The position numbers were made by a program, and so were the translations under genes. From Clostridia bacterium (GTDB taxonomy: Bacteria; Bacillota; Clostridia; Christensenellales; Borkfalkiaceae), in the NCBI GenBank assembly GCA_017646945.1, contig JAGCLN010000205.1, positions 1 through 6,513 on the forward strand: a DNA stretch of 6,513 nt, read 5' to 3'. The stretch's first letter is position 1; each line of letters starts with the position of its first letter. The notes under the pieces are model-generated. The model was not told the DNA's origin. It was given only the letters and a program-made list of their open reading frames with translations, and ran no database searches. Shown here piece by piece: positions 1 through 5,458 of the stretch.

Positions 1-1595
1 CCGTAGTTATCACCGCCAACGATTACGCTTGATTTAAGTTCAAGCGCTCTTTCGCTATACTTTTCATCAACTACTGAGAAACAGAATTTTGAAAGGAATG
101 GGATATTTGAACGGTAAGGAAGAATTTTTGCACCGGCAGGCATAATATGGTCGGTAGTAATGTTATCGCCAACCTTTAAACCAACGGTTACTGCAATTTC
201 GTTATCTAAGGGTTTAGTTTCAGGGAAAGGTTTAATGTTAGGTCCGCGAAGAACTTCTAACTTTTCTGCTTCTTCAACGCTTGCAGGGGGAACTACCGCG
301 CTATCGTCAACATCGAACTTGTTAGGCATTTCGATAACGGCTTCCTTACCCAAAAGTCTTGGGTCGGTAATTTCACCAAAGATAGCCGCCGCAACCGCCG
401 TTTCGGGCGAAACGAGATATACGCCTGCATCTTTAGTTCCACTTCTGCCTAAGAAATTACGGTTGAAAGTTCTAAGGCTCACGCCTTGAGAATTTGGCGA
501 AAAGCCCATACCGATACAAGGACCGCACGCGCATTCGAGAATTCTTGCGCCCGATGCGATTATATCGCCAAGCGCACCGCACTTGGTAAGCATTTGAAGA
601 ACTTGCTTAGAACCTGGGGAAACTGACATAGATACGTCATCGCTAATCTTTTTACCCTTTAAAAGCGCTGCAACTTTTAAAAGGTCTTGAAGTGATGAGT
701 TAGTGCAAGAACCAACGCATACTTGGTTTACCTTTACGCCTTTGAGCGAAGATACTTCCACAACGTTATCAGGGCTGTGGGGGCAAGCGATTAAGGGGTT
801 GAGTTCGGATAAATTAATATCGATAATTTTATCGTAAACCGCATCTTCATCAGAAGATAAGGGGATATAATCTTCTTCTCTGCCTTGAGCCTTTAAGAAC
901 TCTTTGGTAATTTCATCAGACGGGAAGATAGAAGTGGTTGCGCCAAGTTCAGTACCCATATTAGTAATGGTAGCGCGTTCGGGAACGGAAAGGGTTTTAA
1001 CGCCTTCGCCACCCCACTCGATAATTGCGCCAACACCGCCTTTTACTGATAATATACGAAGTATTTCAAGGCTGACGTCCTTAGCGGTAACGAAGGGGGA
1101 AAGTTTGCCCGTCAAGTTAACCTTATACATTTTGGGCATAGTGATAAAGTAGGCGCCACCGCCCATAGCAACGGCAACGTCAAGACCGCCTGCGCCAAAA
1201 GCGAGCATACCGATACCACCGCCGGTCGGCGTGTGGCTATCAGAACCGATTAAGGTTTTGCCGGGCTTACCAAATCTTTCAAGATGAACTTGGTGGCAAA
1301 TTCCGTTACCCGGGCGAGAAAAGTAAATGCCGTGCTTTTTAGCAACCGTTTGAATATAACGGTGGTCGTCTGCATTTTCAAAACCGCATTGTAAAGTATT
1401 GTGGTCGATATACGCAACGGAACGCTCGGTCTTTACCCTTTTAAGCCCCATCGTTTCAAATTCAAGATAAGCCATAGTACCGGTAGCGTCTTGAGTTAAA
1501 GTTTGGTCGATTTTGAGTGAAATTTCTTCACCCTTTACCATGTTACCCGATACTAAGTGATTTTTAATAATTTTTTCAGCAATTGTAAGTCCCAT
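1..1595 (-). CDS. acnA: Aconitate hydratase, partial (C-terminus beyond left edge)
   Basis: This enzyme interconverts citrate and isocitrate through cis-aconitate using a [4Fe-4S] cluster in the cytoplasm. 531 complete codons are present, running open off the left edge. The start ATG (1595-1593) has an AGGGTG ribosome site (1606-1601) that overlaps the stop of the preceding regulator gene. Visible family motifs are QTLTQDATGT (residues 31-40), SDSHTPTGG (118-126), VGSCTNSS with Cys297, and CACGPC with Cys357 and Cys360. The three cysteines are the expected cluster ligands. The last residues read VGGDNYG, the start of the conserved motif that continues QGSSREHA in relatives. The N-terminal layout resembles the shorter, roughly 640-residue 'Aquifex-type' aconitase group, so about 110 residues should be missing. 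The three motifs tested share one frame, so no frameshift is apparent. Its place behind a citrate synthase argues against LeuC or homoaconitase. The gene symbol is by family analogy. Confidence 0.93.
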   Translation of the reverse strand, partial: MGLTIAEKIIKNHLVSGNMVKGEEISLKIDQTLTQDATGTMAYLEFETMGLKRVKTERSVAYIDHNTLQCGFENADDHRYIQTVAKKHGIYFSRPGNGICHQVHLERFGKPGKTLIGSDSHTPTGGGIGMLAFGAGGLDVAVAMGGGAYFITMPKMYKVNLTGKLSPFVTAKDVSLEILRILSVKGGVGAIIEWGGEGVKTLSVPERATITNMGTELGATTSIFPSDEITKEFLKAQGREEDYIPLSSDEDAVYDKIIDINLSELNPLIACPHSPDNVVEVSSLKGVKVNQVCVGSCTNSSLQDLLKVAALLKGKKISDDVSMSVSPGSKQVLQMLTKCGALGDIIASGARILECACGPCIGMGFSPNSQGVSLRTFNRNFLGRSGTKDAGVYLVSPETAVAAAIFGEITDPRLLGKEAVIEMPNKFDVDDSAVVPPASVEEAEKLEVLRGPNIKPFPETKPLDNEIAVTVGLKVGDNITTDHIMPAGAKILPYRSNIPFLSKFCFSVVDEKYSERALELKSSVIVGGDNY

Positions 1596-1604
1596 AATAA
1601 CACC

Positions 1605-2246
1605 CTATTTTAATTTTTCAATATTTTTCTTAGCGTTTGTAATATGTTTTATCATAAGTTCTTTTGCAAGCAATCCGTCACGCTTTTCAATAGCGGTTAA
1701 AATTTCACGATGCTCGATTACCGCTTCGTTAGCCCTATCGCTACCCGAAAAAGACGTCTTTCTGCAAAGTTGAACCTTTCTGTGAAGGGTGGATAAAATT
1801 GATTGATAAATTTCACTACCCGAGTTTTTATAGATAAGGTCATGAAAAACGGAATCCGTTCCCTTTAACTTATCGGCGTAATTTTTAAGCGTGTAAAACT
1901 CTTGAAGTTCAACCGCTTCACGCATTTTATTAAGTTCTTCTTCCGTGATATTCTCAACGCAACGCATAGTAGCATCACCTTCAATTTTTATGCGGATATC
2001 GTAGATATCCAAAATATCTTCAGGCGATATGCCAACGACTACGTGACCTTTTGGAATTTCTTTTAAAAGGTCTTCTTGCTCTAATCGGCGTATTGCTTCT
2101 CTAACGGGCGTTCTTGAAACGCTTAAAGCGTTCGATATTTCCGTTTCGGTAATCACGTCACCTTTTTTATAAACACCCGTTAAAATATCATTTTCAAGCT
2201 TTTCGAACACCGCGTCCGCACGCGACGTAAATTTAACCTGTGTCAT
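1605..2246 (-). CDS. GntR-family transcriptional regulator, FadR/FCD subfamily
   Basis: This is a DNA-binding regulator of 213 residues, a normal size for the FCD group. Residues 8-72 form the GntR winged helix: the family signature is seen at ITETEISNALSVSRTPVREA (32-51), followed by the wing around KGHVVV (66-71). Residues 78-212 are a helical FCD effector domain. Asp131, His135, His179 and His201 fit the D-x3-H...H...H metal site of this domain, which typically binds a carboxylic acid through the metal. The gene starts 25 bases after the citrate synthase stop and ends 9 bases before the aconitase ATG, so all three are very probably one transcript. A GGGTG ribosome site (2255-2251) precedes the ATG. 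The likely effector is citrate or a related tricarboxylic or dicarboxylic acid, and the likely target is the operon's own promoter at 3704-3741. Both are inferences from context. Confidence 0.92.
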   Translation of the reverse strand: MTQVKFTSRADAVFEKLENDILTGVYKKGDVITETEISNALSVSRTPVREAIRRLEQEDLLKEIPKGHVVVGISPEDILDIYDIRIKIEGDATMRCVENITEEELNKMREAVELQEFYTLKNYADKLKGTDSVFHDLIYKNSGSEIYQSILSTLHRKVQLCRKTSFSGSDRANEAVIEHREILTAIEKRDGLLAKELMIKHITNAKKNIEKLK

Positions 2247-2271
2247 TCTTCACCCAAATTAATATGTATTT

Positions 2272-3642
2272 TTATAATCTTATGTCGGAATATTTTTCAA
2301 CTAATTCAATAAGTTCGCCGGTTGAAATCGAAGTTTGGCGTTCGTTTTCATACTCAGCGTCAACCCACTCTTTAATCTTAATAACTAAGTCGCTCTTTTT
2401 GTCAACTTCCTTAGGCGTGCCAACGAGTTTATAGTAACTGTTAATCCAGTAAGCAATACCAGCAAGGCCTGAAGTTTTAGAAATCGTTACGGTTGCAGGG
2501 CGATTTAAGATTTTACCAGTATCGAAGATATTGTAAATTTCTTCATCTTTCAAAAGCCCGTCTGCGTGAATGCCCGCTCTCGTTTGGTTGAAGTAATCGC
2601 CAACAAACGGGGTCATCGGCGGAATTACGTAGCCCATTTCCTTTCTAAAATACTCTTTAATTTCGGTGATAACGGTGGGGTCCATACCGTCAAAAGTACC
2701 GCGAAGAGAAGCATATTCCATAACCATAGCTTCCAAGGGAATGTTACCCGTTCTTTCGCCGATACCAAGAAGTGAACAGTTTACCGCGCTTGCGCCGTAA
2801 AGCCAAGCCGCAGTTGCGTTAGATACAGCCTTATAAAAGTCGTTATGACCGTGCCATTCGATTTGCTCACTTGGAATGCCCGAGTATTTCTTAATACCGT
2901 AAATAATACCGGGAACGCTTCTTGGAAGTGAAGTTTCACTAAACGGAATGCCGTAACCCATAGTATCGCACGCTCTAATTTTTACGGGAATACCAGCCTT
3001 TTCAGAAAGGTCGTGAAGGGCGTGAATAAAGGGAATTACGAAACCGTAGAAGTCTGCCCTTGTAATATCTTCAAAGTGGCATCTTGGAACGATACCCGCA
3101 TCAAACGCCGATTGAACGATTGAAAGGTAATGCTCTAAGGCTTGCTTTCTCGTCATTTTAAGCTTCTTGAAAATGTGATAGTCAGAACAACTTACTAAAA
3201 TACCCGTTTCTTTAATATTCATTTCTTTAACGAGTTTAAAGTCTTCCTTAGTCGCCCTTATCCAAGAAGTGATTTCGGGGAATTTAAGGCCGAGTTCTCT
3301 ACACTTGTCAAGCGCTTCACGGTCTTTCTTACTGTAAATGAAGAATTCCGTTTGGCGAATAATACCGTTAGGACCGCCGAGTTTACTCATAAGTTTGTAA
3401 ACGTCAACAATTTGTTTAACGGTATAAGGTTCAACCGCTTGTTGACCATCACGCATGGTGGTATCGGTTATCCAAATTTTTTCAGGCATATCCATAGGCG
3501 AACGGCGTTGGTTAAATACTACCTTGGGAACTTCGTCATAAGGATAAATTTCTCTATATAAATTAGGCTCTACAATATCTTGGAGCGTATATTTATAAGT
3601 TTCTTGCTCTAAAAGATTAGTTTTGTTTGATAATTTAAGCAT
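2272..3642 (-). CDS. Re-citrate synthase (HMGL/isopropylmalate synthase-like)
   Basis: This enzyme probably condenses oxaloacetate with acetyl-CoA to citrate with Re stereospecificity. It belongs to the metal-dependent HMGL-like (isopropylmalate/homocitrate synthase) superfamily, unrelated to the usual GltA enzyme. Its 456 residues match the size of the Clostridium kluyveri-type Re-citrate synthase. Visible are a roughly 55-residue N-terminal extension, the DTTMRDGQQ catalytic motif (60-68), CHFED (188-192), RACDTMGYG (223-231), the metal-binding HGHND (264-268), GIGERTGN further on, and a C-terminal alpha-helical tail. There is no C-terminal leucine-type regulatory domain as in LeuA. The ATG at 3642 has a strong GAAGGAG site (3655-3649) at 6 bases. 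It is first in an operon with a GntR regulator and aconitase, which supports citrate synthesis over isopropylmalate or homocitrate synthesis. In C. acetobutylicum, from memory, a similar synthase-aconitase-isocitrate dehydrogenase cluster exists. Substrate assignment from sequence alone is the least certain part. Confidence 0.87.
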   Translation of the reverse strand: MLKLSNKTNLLEQETYKYTLQDIVEPNLYREIYPYDEVPKVVFNQRRSPMDMPEKIWITDTTMRDGQQAVEPYTVKQIVDVYKLMSKLGGPNGIIRQTEFFIYSKKDREALDKCRELGLKFPEITSWIRATKEDFKLVKEMNIKETGILVSCSDYHIFKKLKMTRKQALEHYLSIVQSAFDAGIVPRCHFEDITRADFYGFVIPFIHALHDLSEKAGIPVKIRACDTMGYGIPFSETSLPRSVPGIIYGIKKYSGIPSEQIEWHGHNDFYKAVSNATAAWLYGASAVNCSLLGIGERTGNIPLEAMVMEYASLRGTFDGMDPTVITEIKEYFRKEMGYVIPPMTPFVGDYFNQTRAGIHADGLLKDEEIYNIFDTGKILNRPATVTISKTSGLAGIAYWINSYYKLVGTPKEVDKKSDLVIKIKEWVDAEYENERQTSISTGELIELVEKYSDIRL

Positions 3643-3678
3643 AGCAATCTCCTTCGTTTAATTTTCTACTTTGAATTT

Positions 3679-3695
3679 ATAAGCAATTTGCTTAT
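3679..3695. repeat. Perfect inverted repeat in leader of citrate operon
   Basis: ATAAGCAA-T-TTGCTTAT is a perfect 8-bp inverted repeat around one central base. It lies about 10-27 bases downstream of the predicted leftward transcription start and 24 bases before the ribosome site of the citrate synthase gene. It could be an operator acting as a roadblock or, with its very small loop, less likely an RNA hairpin. The binding factor is unknown. Confidence 0.55.
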
Positions 3696-3703
3696 TTGTA
3701 TAT

Positions 3704-3720
3704 TTGTATACAATTATACA
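3704..3720. promoter_or_regulatory. Putative GntR/FCD operator on the citrate operon promoter
   Basis: TTGTATACAA (3704-3713) is a perfect 10-bp palindrome. It overlaps a second dyad, TGTATA-N4-TATACA (3705-3720). Together they cover the -10 box (3713-3718) and the likely transcription start of the leftward promoter. FadR/FCD-type GntR regulators generally recognise t-N-GT-N(0-3)-AC-N-a sites, which this fits exactly. The operon encodes such a regulator, so autorepression is the simplest reading. A tandem ATTTGTAT (3694-3701 and 3702-3709) extends half-site sequence towards the gene. The pairing of site and regulator is inferred. Confidence 0.65.
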
Positions 3721-3741
3721 TTTAATTGTTCGCTCTGTCAA
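3713..3741 (-). promoter_or_regulatory. Sigma-A promoter of the Re-citrate synthase operon
   Basis: On the minus strand there is a perfect TTGACA (3741-3736), a 17-base spacer and a perfect TATAAT (3718-3713). The predicted start near 3706 gives a leader of about 63 bases before the ATG at 3642. The DNA upstream of the -35 box is AT-rich, partly from 3753 onwards. A consensus promoter this strong normally needs repression, which agrees with the palindrome over the -10 box. Confidence 0.88.
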
Positions 3742-3752
3742 CTGTTTGAGCG

Positions 3753-3772
3753 TATATATTTAATAATATATA
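3753..3772. repeat. AT-only inverted repeat between divergent promoters
   Basis: TATATATT-TAAT-AATATATA is a perfect 8-bp dyad lying between the two divergent -35 boxes (3741 and 3783). It may serve as an UP element for one or both promoters or as a regulator site. Because it consists only of A and T, chance formation in AT-rich intergenic DNA is quite possible. Confidence 0.35.
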
Positions 3773-3782
3773 AAATTCCGTA

Positions 3783-3811
3783 TTGATTTTTTACCGTTTA
3801 TACTATATAAT
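3783..3811 (+). promoter_or_regulatory. Sigma-A promoter of the fucosidase gene
   Basis: TTGATT (3783-3788), a 17-base spacer and a perfect TATAAT (3806-3811) face the plus-strand gene. The predicted start near 3818 leaves a leader of about 59 bases ending in AGGAG (3867-3871), 5 bases before the ATG at 3877. AT-rich DNA lies directly upstream. I see no clear catabolite-response (cre) palindrome or sugar-regulator site in the leader. Confidence 0.75.
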
Positions 3812-3876
3812 CTATTTATAAACTTTTATCGTTAAGGGCAAAACTGCGCTTATTTAGATAAATTATAGGAGAAGAT

Positions 3877-4845
3877 ATGAATAACAAAGAATTTTTCAAG
3901 CAAGCAAAATTAGGTATGTTTATTCACTGGGGCTTATATAGTGTAGCTGGTGGCGAGTGGAAAGGAAAAAGAACGGAATATCCTGCCGAATGGATAATGA
4001 CTTATAATAAAATTCCCGTAAAGGAATACGAACAATTAGCAAAGGCGTTCAACCCTATTTATTTCGATGCGGAAGAATGGGTTAAACTTGCAAAAGAAGC
4101 AGGTATGCAATATATCGTTTTCACAAGCAAGCATCAAGAAGGCTTTGCAATGTTTAAGTCAGACGTTGATTCTTATAACGTAGTTGACGCCACACCCTTT
4201 GGGCGTGACGTTGTTGAAGAACTTGCTAAGGCTTGCCGTAAGTACGATATGAAACTCGGATTATACTATTCTCAAGAATTAGATTTCCACGAAGAACACG
4301 GCGGTGGCGTTCATTATATTGACCCGTGGCTTGGTTGTGACTGGGCTAATAACTGGGACTGGCCCGACAAGGCAAAAAAAGATTACAAGATTTGCTTAGA
4401 AAAGAAAATCAAACCGCAACTTAAAGAAATTCTTACTAAATACGGTGACTTGCTTTGCATTTGGTTTGACGACCCTTGCGAAATCACCTTAGAACAAAGT
4501 TTAGACCTTTACAATTTAGTTAAAGAACTTCAACCCGATTGCTTAGTTCCCACAAGAATAGGTAACGGCGTTGGTGAAATCAATTCGTATGGTGACAATC
4601 AACTTCCCGATAGCGATTGGGAGGGTTTGGGTGAAGCCTGCATCACCATGAATCACACTTGGGCTTACAAGGGTTATGATAATGACTGGAAGTCTGCTGA
4701 AGAAATTTATAAAATGCTTAAAAAAGTAAACGGACACGGCGTAAATCTTTTAGTAAACGTTGGTCCTGACCACTTAGGAAGAATTCCCGCTCCGTCAGTT
4801 GATATTTTAAAAGAATTTGGTAAATTAGTTAAAGAAAACAAGTAA
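3877..4845 (+). CDS. Alpha-L-fucosidase-like glycoside hydrolase, family GH29, short form
   Basis: This is a retaining exo-glycosidase that should release terminal L-fucose from glycans. Its 322 residues cover essentially only the catalytic barrel. Visible are KLGMFIHWGLYS (11-22), the conserved sugar-binding FIHWG, SKHQEGFAMF (84-93) in place of the common KHHDGF, GLYYS (128-132), IWFDD (195-199) with Asp198 the likely nucleophile, DWEGLGEACITMNHTWAY (247-264), and LLVNVGPDHLGRIP towards the end. There is no signal peptide or membrane segment, so it should act in the cytoplasm on imported oligosaccharides. Many GH29 proteins are over 400 residues with a C-terminal beta-sandwich. That domain is absent here, and a terminator follows the stop directly, so this is a natural short form rather than a truncation. 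The acid/base residue cannot be fixed by eye. It stands alone, divergent from the citrate operon, with no transporter or fucose-catabolism gene in view. Substrate could differ from fucose. Confidence 0.9.
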   Translation: MNNKEFFKQAKLGMFIHWGLYSVAGGEWKGKRTEYPAEWIMTYNKIPVKEYEQLAKAFNPIYFDAEEWVKLAKEAGMQYIVFTSKHQEGFAMFKSDVDSYNVVDATPFGRDVVEELAKACRKYDMKLGLYYSQELDFHEEHGGGVHYIDPWLGCDWANNWDWPDKAKKDYKICLEKKIKPQLKEILTKYGDLLCIWFDDPCEITLEQSLDLYNLVKELQPDCLVPTRIGNGVGEINSYGDNQLPDSDWEGLGEACITMNHTWAYKGYDNDWKSAEEIYKMLKKVNGHGVNLLVNVGPDHLGRIPAPSVDILKEFGKLVKENK

Positions 4846-4879
4846 AAAAATACCGTGCTTACTTTAGCACGGTATTTTT
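4846..4879. terminator. Bidirectional intrinsic terminator between fucosidase and spoIIID
   Basis: TACCGTGCT (4851-4859) pairs with AGCACGGTA (4866-4874) around the six-base loop TACTTT. The stem is flanked by an A run on the left and a T run on the right, so it can stop transcripts from both sides. The fucosidase stop ends at 4845 and the spoIIID stop begins at 4880 on the other strand, so both convergent genes end in the same hairpin. Confidence 0.93.
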
Positions 4880-5144
4880 ATTTACTGTTTAAGATTTGTT
4901 TATATTTATTTTTGGTGGCTTCACCGCCACGAATATGGCGCTCGGATAAGTTTATTTCTAAAACCTTTTTTACTTTATCGTATAGGTATAGTGAAATAGG
5001 CTCTAATCTTTCCACCATATCTTTATGCACGGTGGACTTACCCACCCCGAAAACGCTTGCCGTTTTTCTAACGGTTGCGCCGTGTTTAATAATATATTCC
5101 GCCTCAAGAATAACCCTATTGTAAGTTCTTTTATTCAAAACCAT
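4878..5144 (-). CDS. spoIIID: Stage III sporulation transcriptional regulator SpoIIID
   Basis: This small DNA-binding protein acts in the mother cell during sporulation, activating and repressing many sigma-E- and sigma-K-dependent genes. Its 88 residues match the usual size of about 80-95. The helix-turn-helix lies at about 24-47 with the very characteristic GKSTVHKDMVERL (35-47). The basic C-terminal part has RHIRGGEATKNKYK (69-82), nearly the same as in Bacillus subtilis SpoIIID. The ATG at 5144 has AGGAG (5152-5148) only 3 bases upstream, a tight spacing. Its stop codon lies inside the terminator shared with the fucosidase. It appears monocistronic: an intrinsic terminator lies 36 bases upstream of its ATG, and a weak sigma-E-like promoter is possible at 5159-5188. 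Its presence shows that the organism is, or descends from, an endospore former. Confidence 0.96.
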   Translation of the reverse strand: MVLNKRTYNRVILEAEYIIKHGATVRKTASVFGVGKSTVHKDMVERLEPISLYLYDKVKKVLEINLSERHIRGGEATKNKYKQILNSK

Positions 5145-5158
5145 TATCTCCTACCATT

Positions 5159-5188
5159 AAGGTATGAGAAAGGCAAATAAAAAATGCG
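5159..5188 (-). promoter_or_regulatory. Possible sigma-E-type promoter of spoIIID
   Basis: On the minus strand CATACCTT (5166-5159) differs at one defined position from the sigma-E -10 consensus CATACAnT. CGCATTTT (5188-5181) lies 14 bases upstream and partly resembles the -35 element. spoIIID is transcribed by sigma-E in Bacillus subtilis. Weak points: the -35 lies within the terminator arm and T run, and the predicted start near 5152 would leave a leader of only about 8 bases. Confidence 0.3.
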
Positions 5189-5208
5189 TAAAACCCTTAC
5201 GCATTTTT
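5180..5208. terminator. Intrinsic terminator upstream of spoIIID
   Basis: ATGCGTAA (5184-5191) pairs perfectly with TTACGCAT (5197-5204) around a five-base loop. A and T runs on either side extend the stem and provide a U tract in both directions. In the minus direction it would end RNA coming from the non-coding block or the DUF711 gene, just before spoIIID. No plus-strand gene needs it, so the minus direction is favoured. Confidence 0.85.
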
Positions 5209-5224
5209 ATTTAAGTTATGAAAC

Positions 5225-5293
5225 CTTCGGTTGATATGAGTTTGCTAACGCAAACGATATGAACGCTACCCGAGTATTATGATTTTACCGAAG
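5225..5293 (-). other. Paired domain B: closed stem with inner hairpin and twin GATATGA
   Basis: CTTCGGT (5225-5231) pairs perfectly with ACCGAAG (5287-5293), enclosing 55 bases. Inside, GTTTGC (5240-5245) pairs with GCAAAC (5250-5255) around a TAAC loop. The direct repeat GATATGA flanks the inner hairpin directly on both sides (5233-5239 and 5256-5262). The rest of the enclosed segment, including CTACCCGAG (5266-5274), is unpaired in this model, as expected of a binding pocket or pseudoknot partner. Strand is inferred. Confidence 0.45.
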
Positions 5294-5341
5294 TAAAAAG
5301 TTGTGGTTTTATTTTTTTAAGTTTAATAAAATAAATTAAGA

Positions 5342-5434
5342 CGTTAGTTGCGAGCAGAAGAAGGCTCGACGATAATCTCGTTGGGCATAATAGACCTTTT
5401 TGGTCATTATGGTCACGAGTTATCGGCAGTAACG
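5342..5434 (-). other. Paired domain A: branched stem structure with long bulged hairpin
   Basis: A long hairpin (5371-5424) has about 20 base pairs: GATAA/TTATC, a single-base bulge at 5376, CTCGT/ACGAG, an internal loop, CATAAT/ATTATG, another single-base bulge at 5392, then GACC/GGTC with a five-base loop. Next to it CGAGC (5351-5355) pairs with GCTCG (5364-5368) around AGAAGAAG. CGTTA (5342-5346) can pair with TAACG (5430-5434) to close both into a three-way junction. CGCA/TGCG (5433-5444) competes with that closing stem. Confidence 0.5.
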
Positions 5435-5458
5435 CACTTATGCGACGCAAATCACGGT

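Larger units (their letters stand above)
5180..5444 (-). ncRNA. Candidate structured non-coding RNA between DUF711 gene and spoIIID
   Basis: The 314 bases from 5145 to 5458 hold no plausible protein gene. They contain two strongly paired blocks (5342-5434 and 5225-5293), an AT-rich linker (5294-5341) and an intrinsic terminator (5180-5208). Read on the minus strand, the order is structure, linker, structure, terminator, which looks like an sRNA gene, a stable 3'UTR product of the DUF711 transcript, or a leader with an attenuator for spoIIID. I could not match it to tRNA, 5S, 6S, tmRNA, SRP, RNase P or T-box signatures, nor to any riboswitch consensus I can recall. No convincing minus-strand promoter is visible. 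Strand is inferred mainly from the terminator, and the ends are approximate. Confidence 0.45.

Noticed and set aside
160..1152. Plus-strand frames of 109 and 82 codons opposite aconitase
   Set aside because: Aconitase motifs including all three cluster cysteines lie on the other strand in one frame, and these frames lack ribosome sites.
1..1595. Assignment as 3-isopropylmalate dehydratase large subunit or homoaconitase
   Set aside because: The motifs and the length beyond 531 residues fit aconitase, and the gene follows a citrate synthase without a separate small-subunit gene in view.
3694..3709. Tandem ATTTGTAT as a mobile-element or CRISPR-type repeat
   Set aside because: There are only two adjacent 8-base copies in AT-rich promoter DNA. 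They are better seen as half-sites next to the GntR-type palindrome.
4846..4877. A missing C-terminal half of the fucosidase, lost through frameshift
   Set aside because: A strong terminator follows the stop at once and spoIIID begins on the other strand, so no remnant coding sequence remains.
4855..5124. Plus-strand 89-codon frame opposite spoIIID
   Set aside because: It begins inside the terminator and its hydrophobic product is the reverse reading of the spoIIID gene.
5301..5332. Weak plus-strand promoter-like words (TTGTGG and TAAAAT) that would drive the structured block in the opposite direction
   Set aside because: The spacing is 20 bases and the matches are poor. No terminator follows on the plus strand, and the RNA would run antisense into the DUF711 gene. 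The minus orientation is more consistent.
5145..5458. tRNA, 5S, 6S, tmRNA, SRP RNA, RNase P or T-box in the non-coding block
   Set aside because: None of the characteristic conserved words or cloverleaf geometry is present on either strand.
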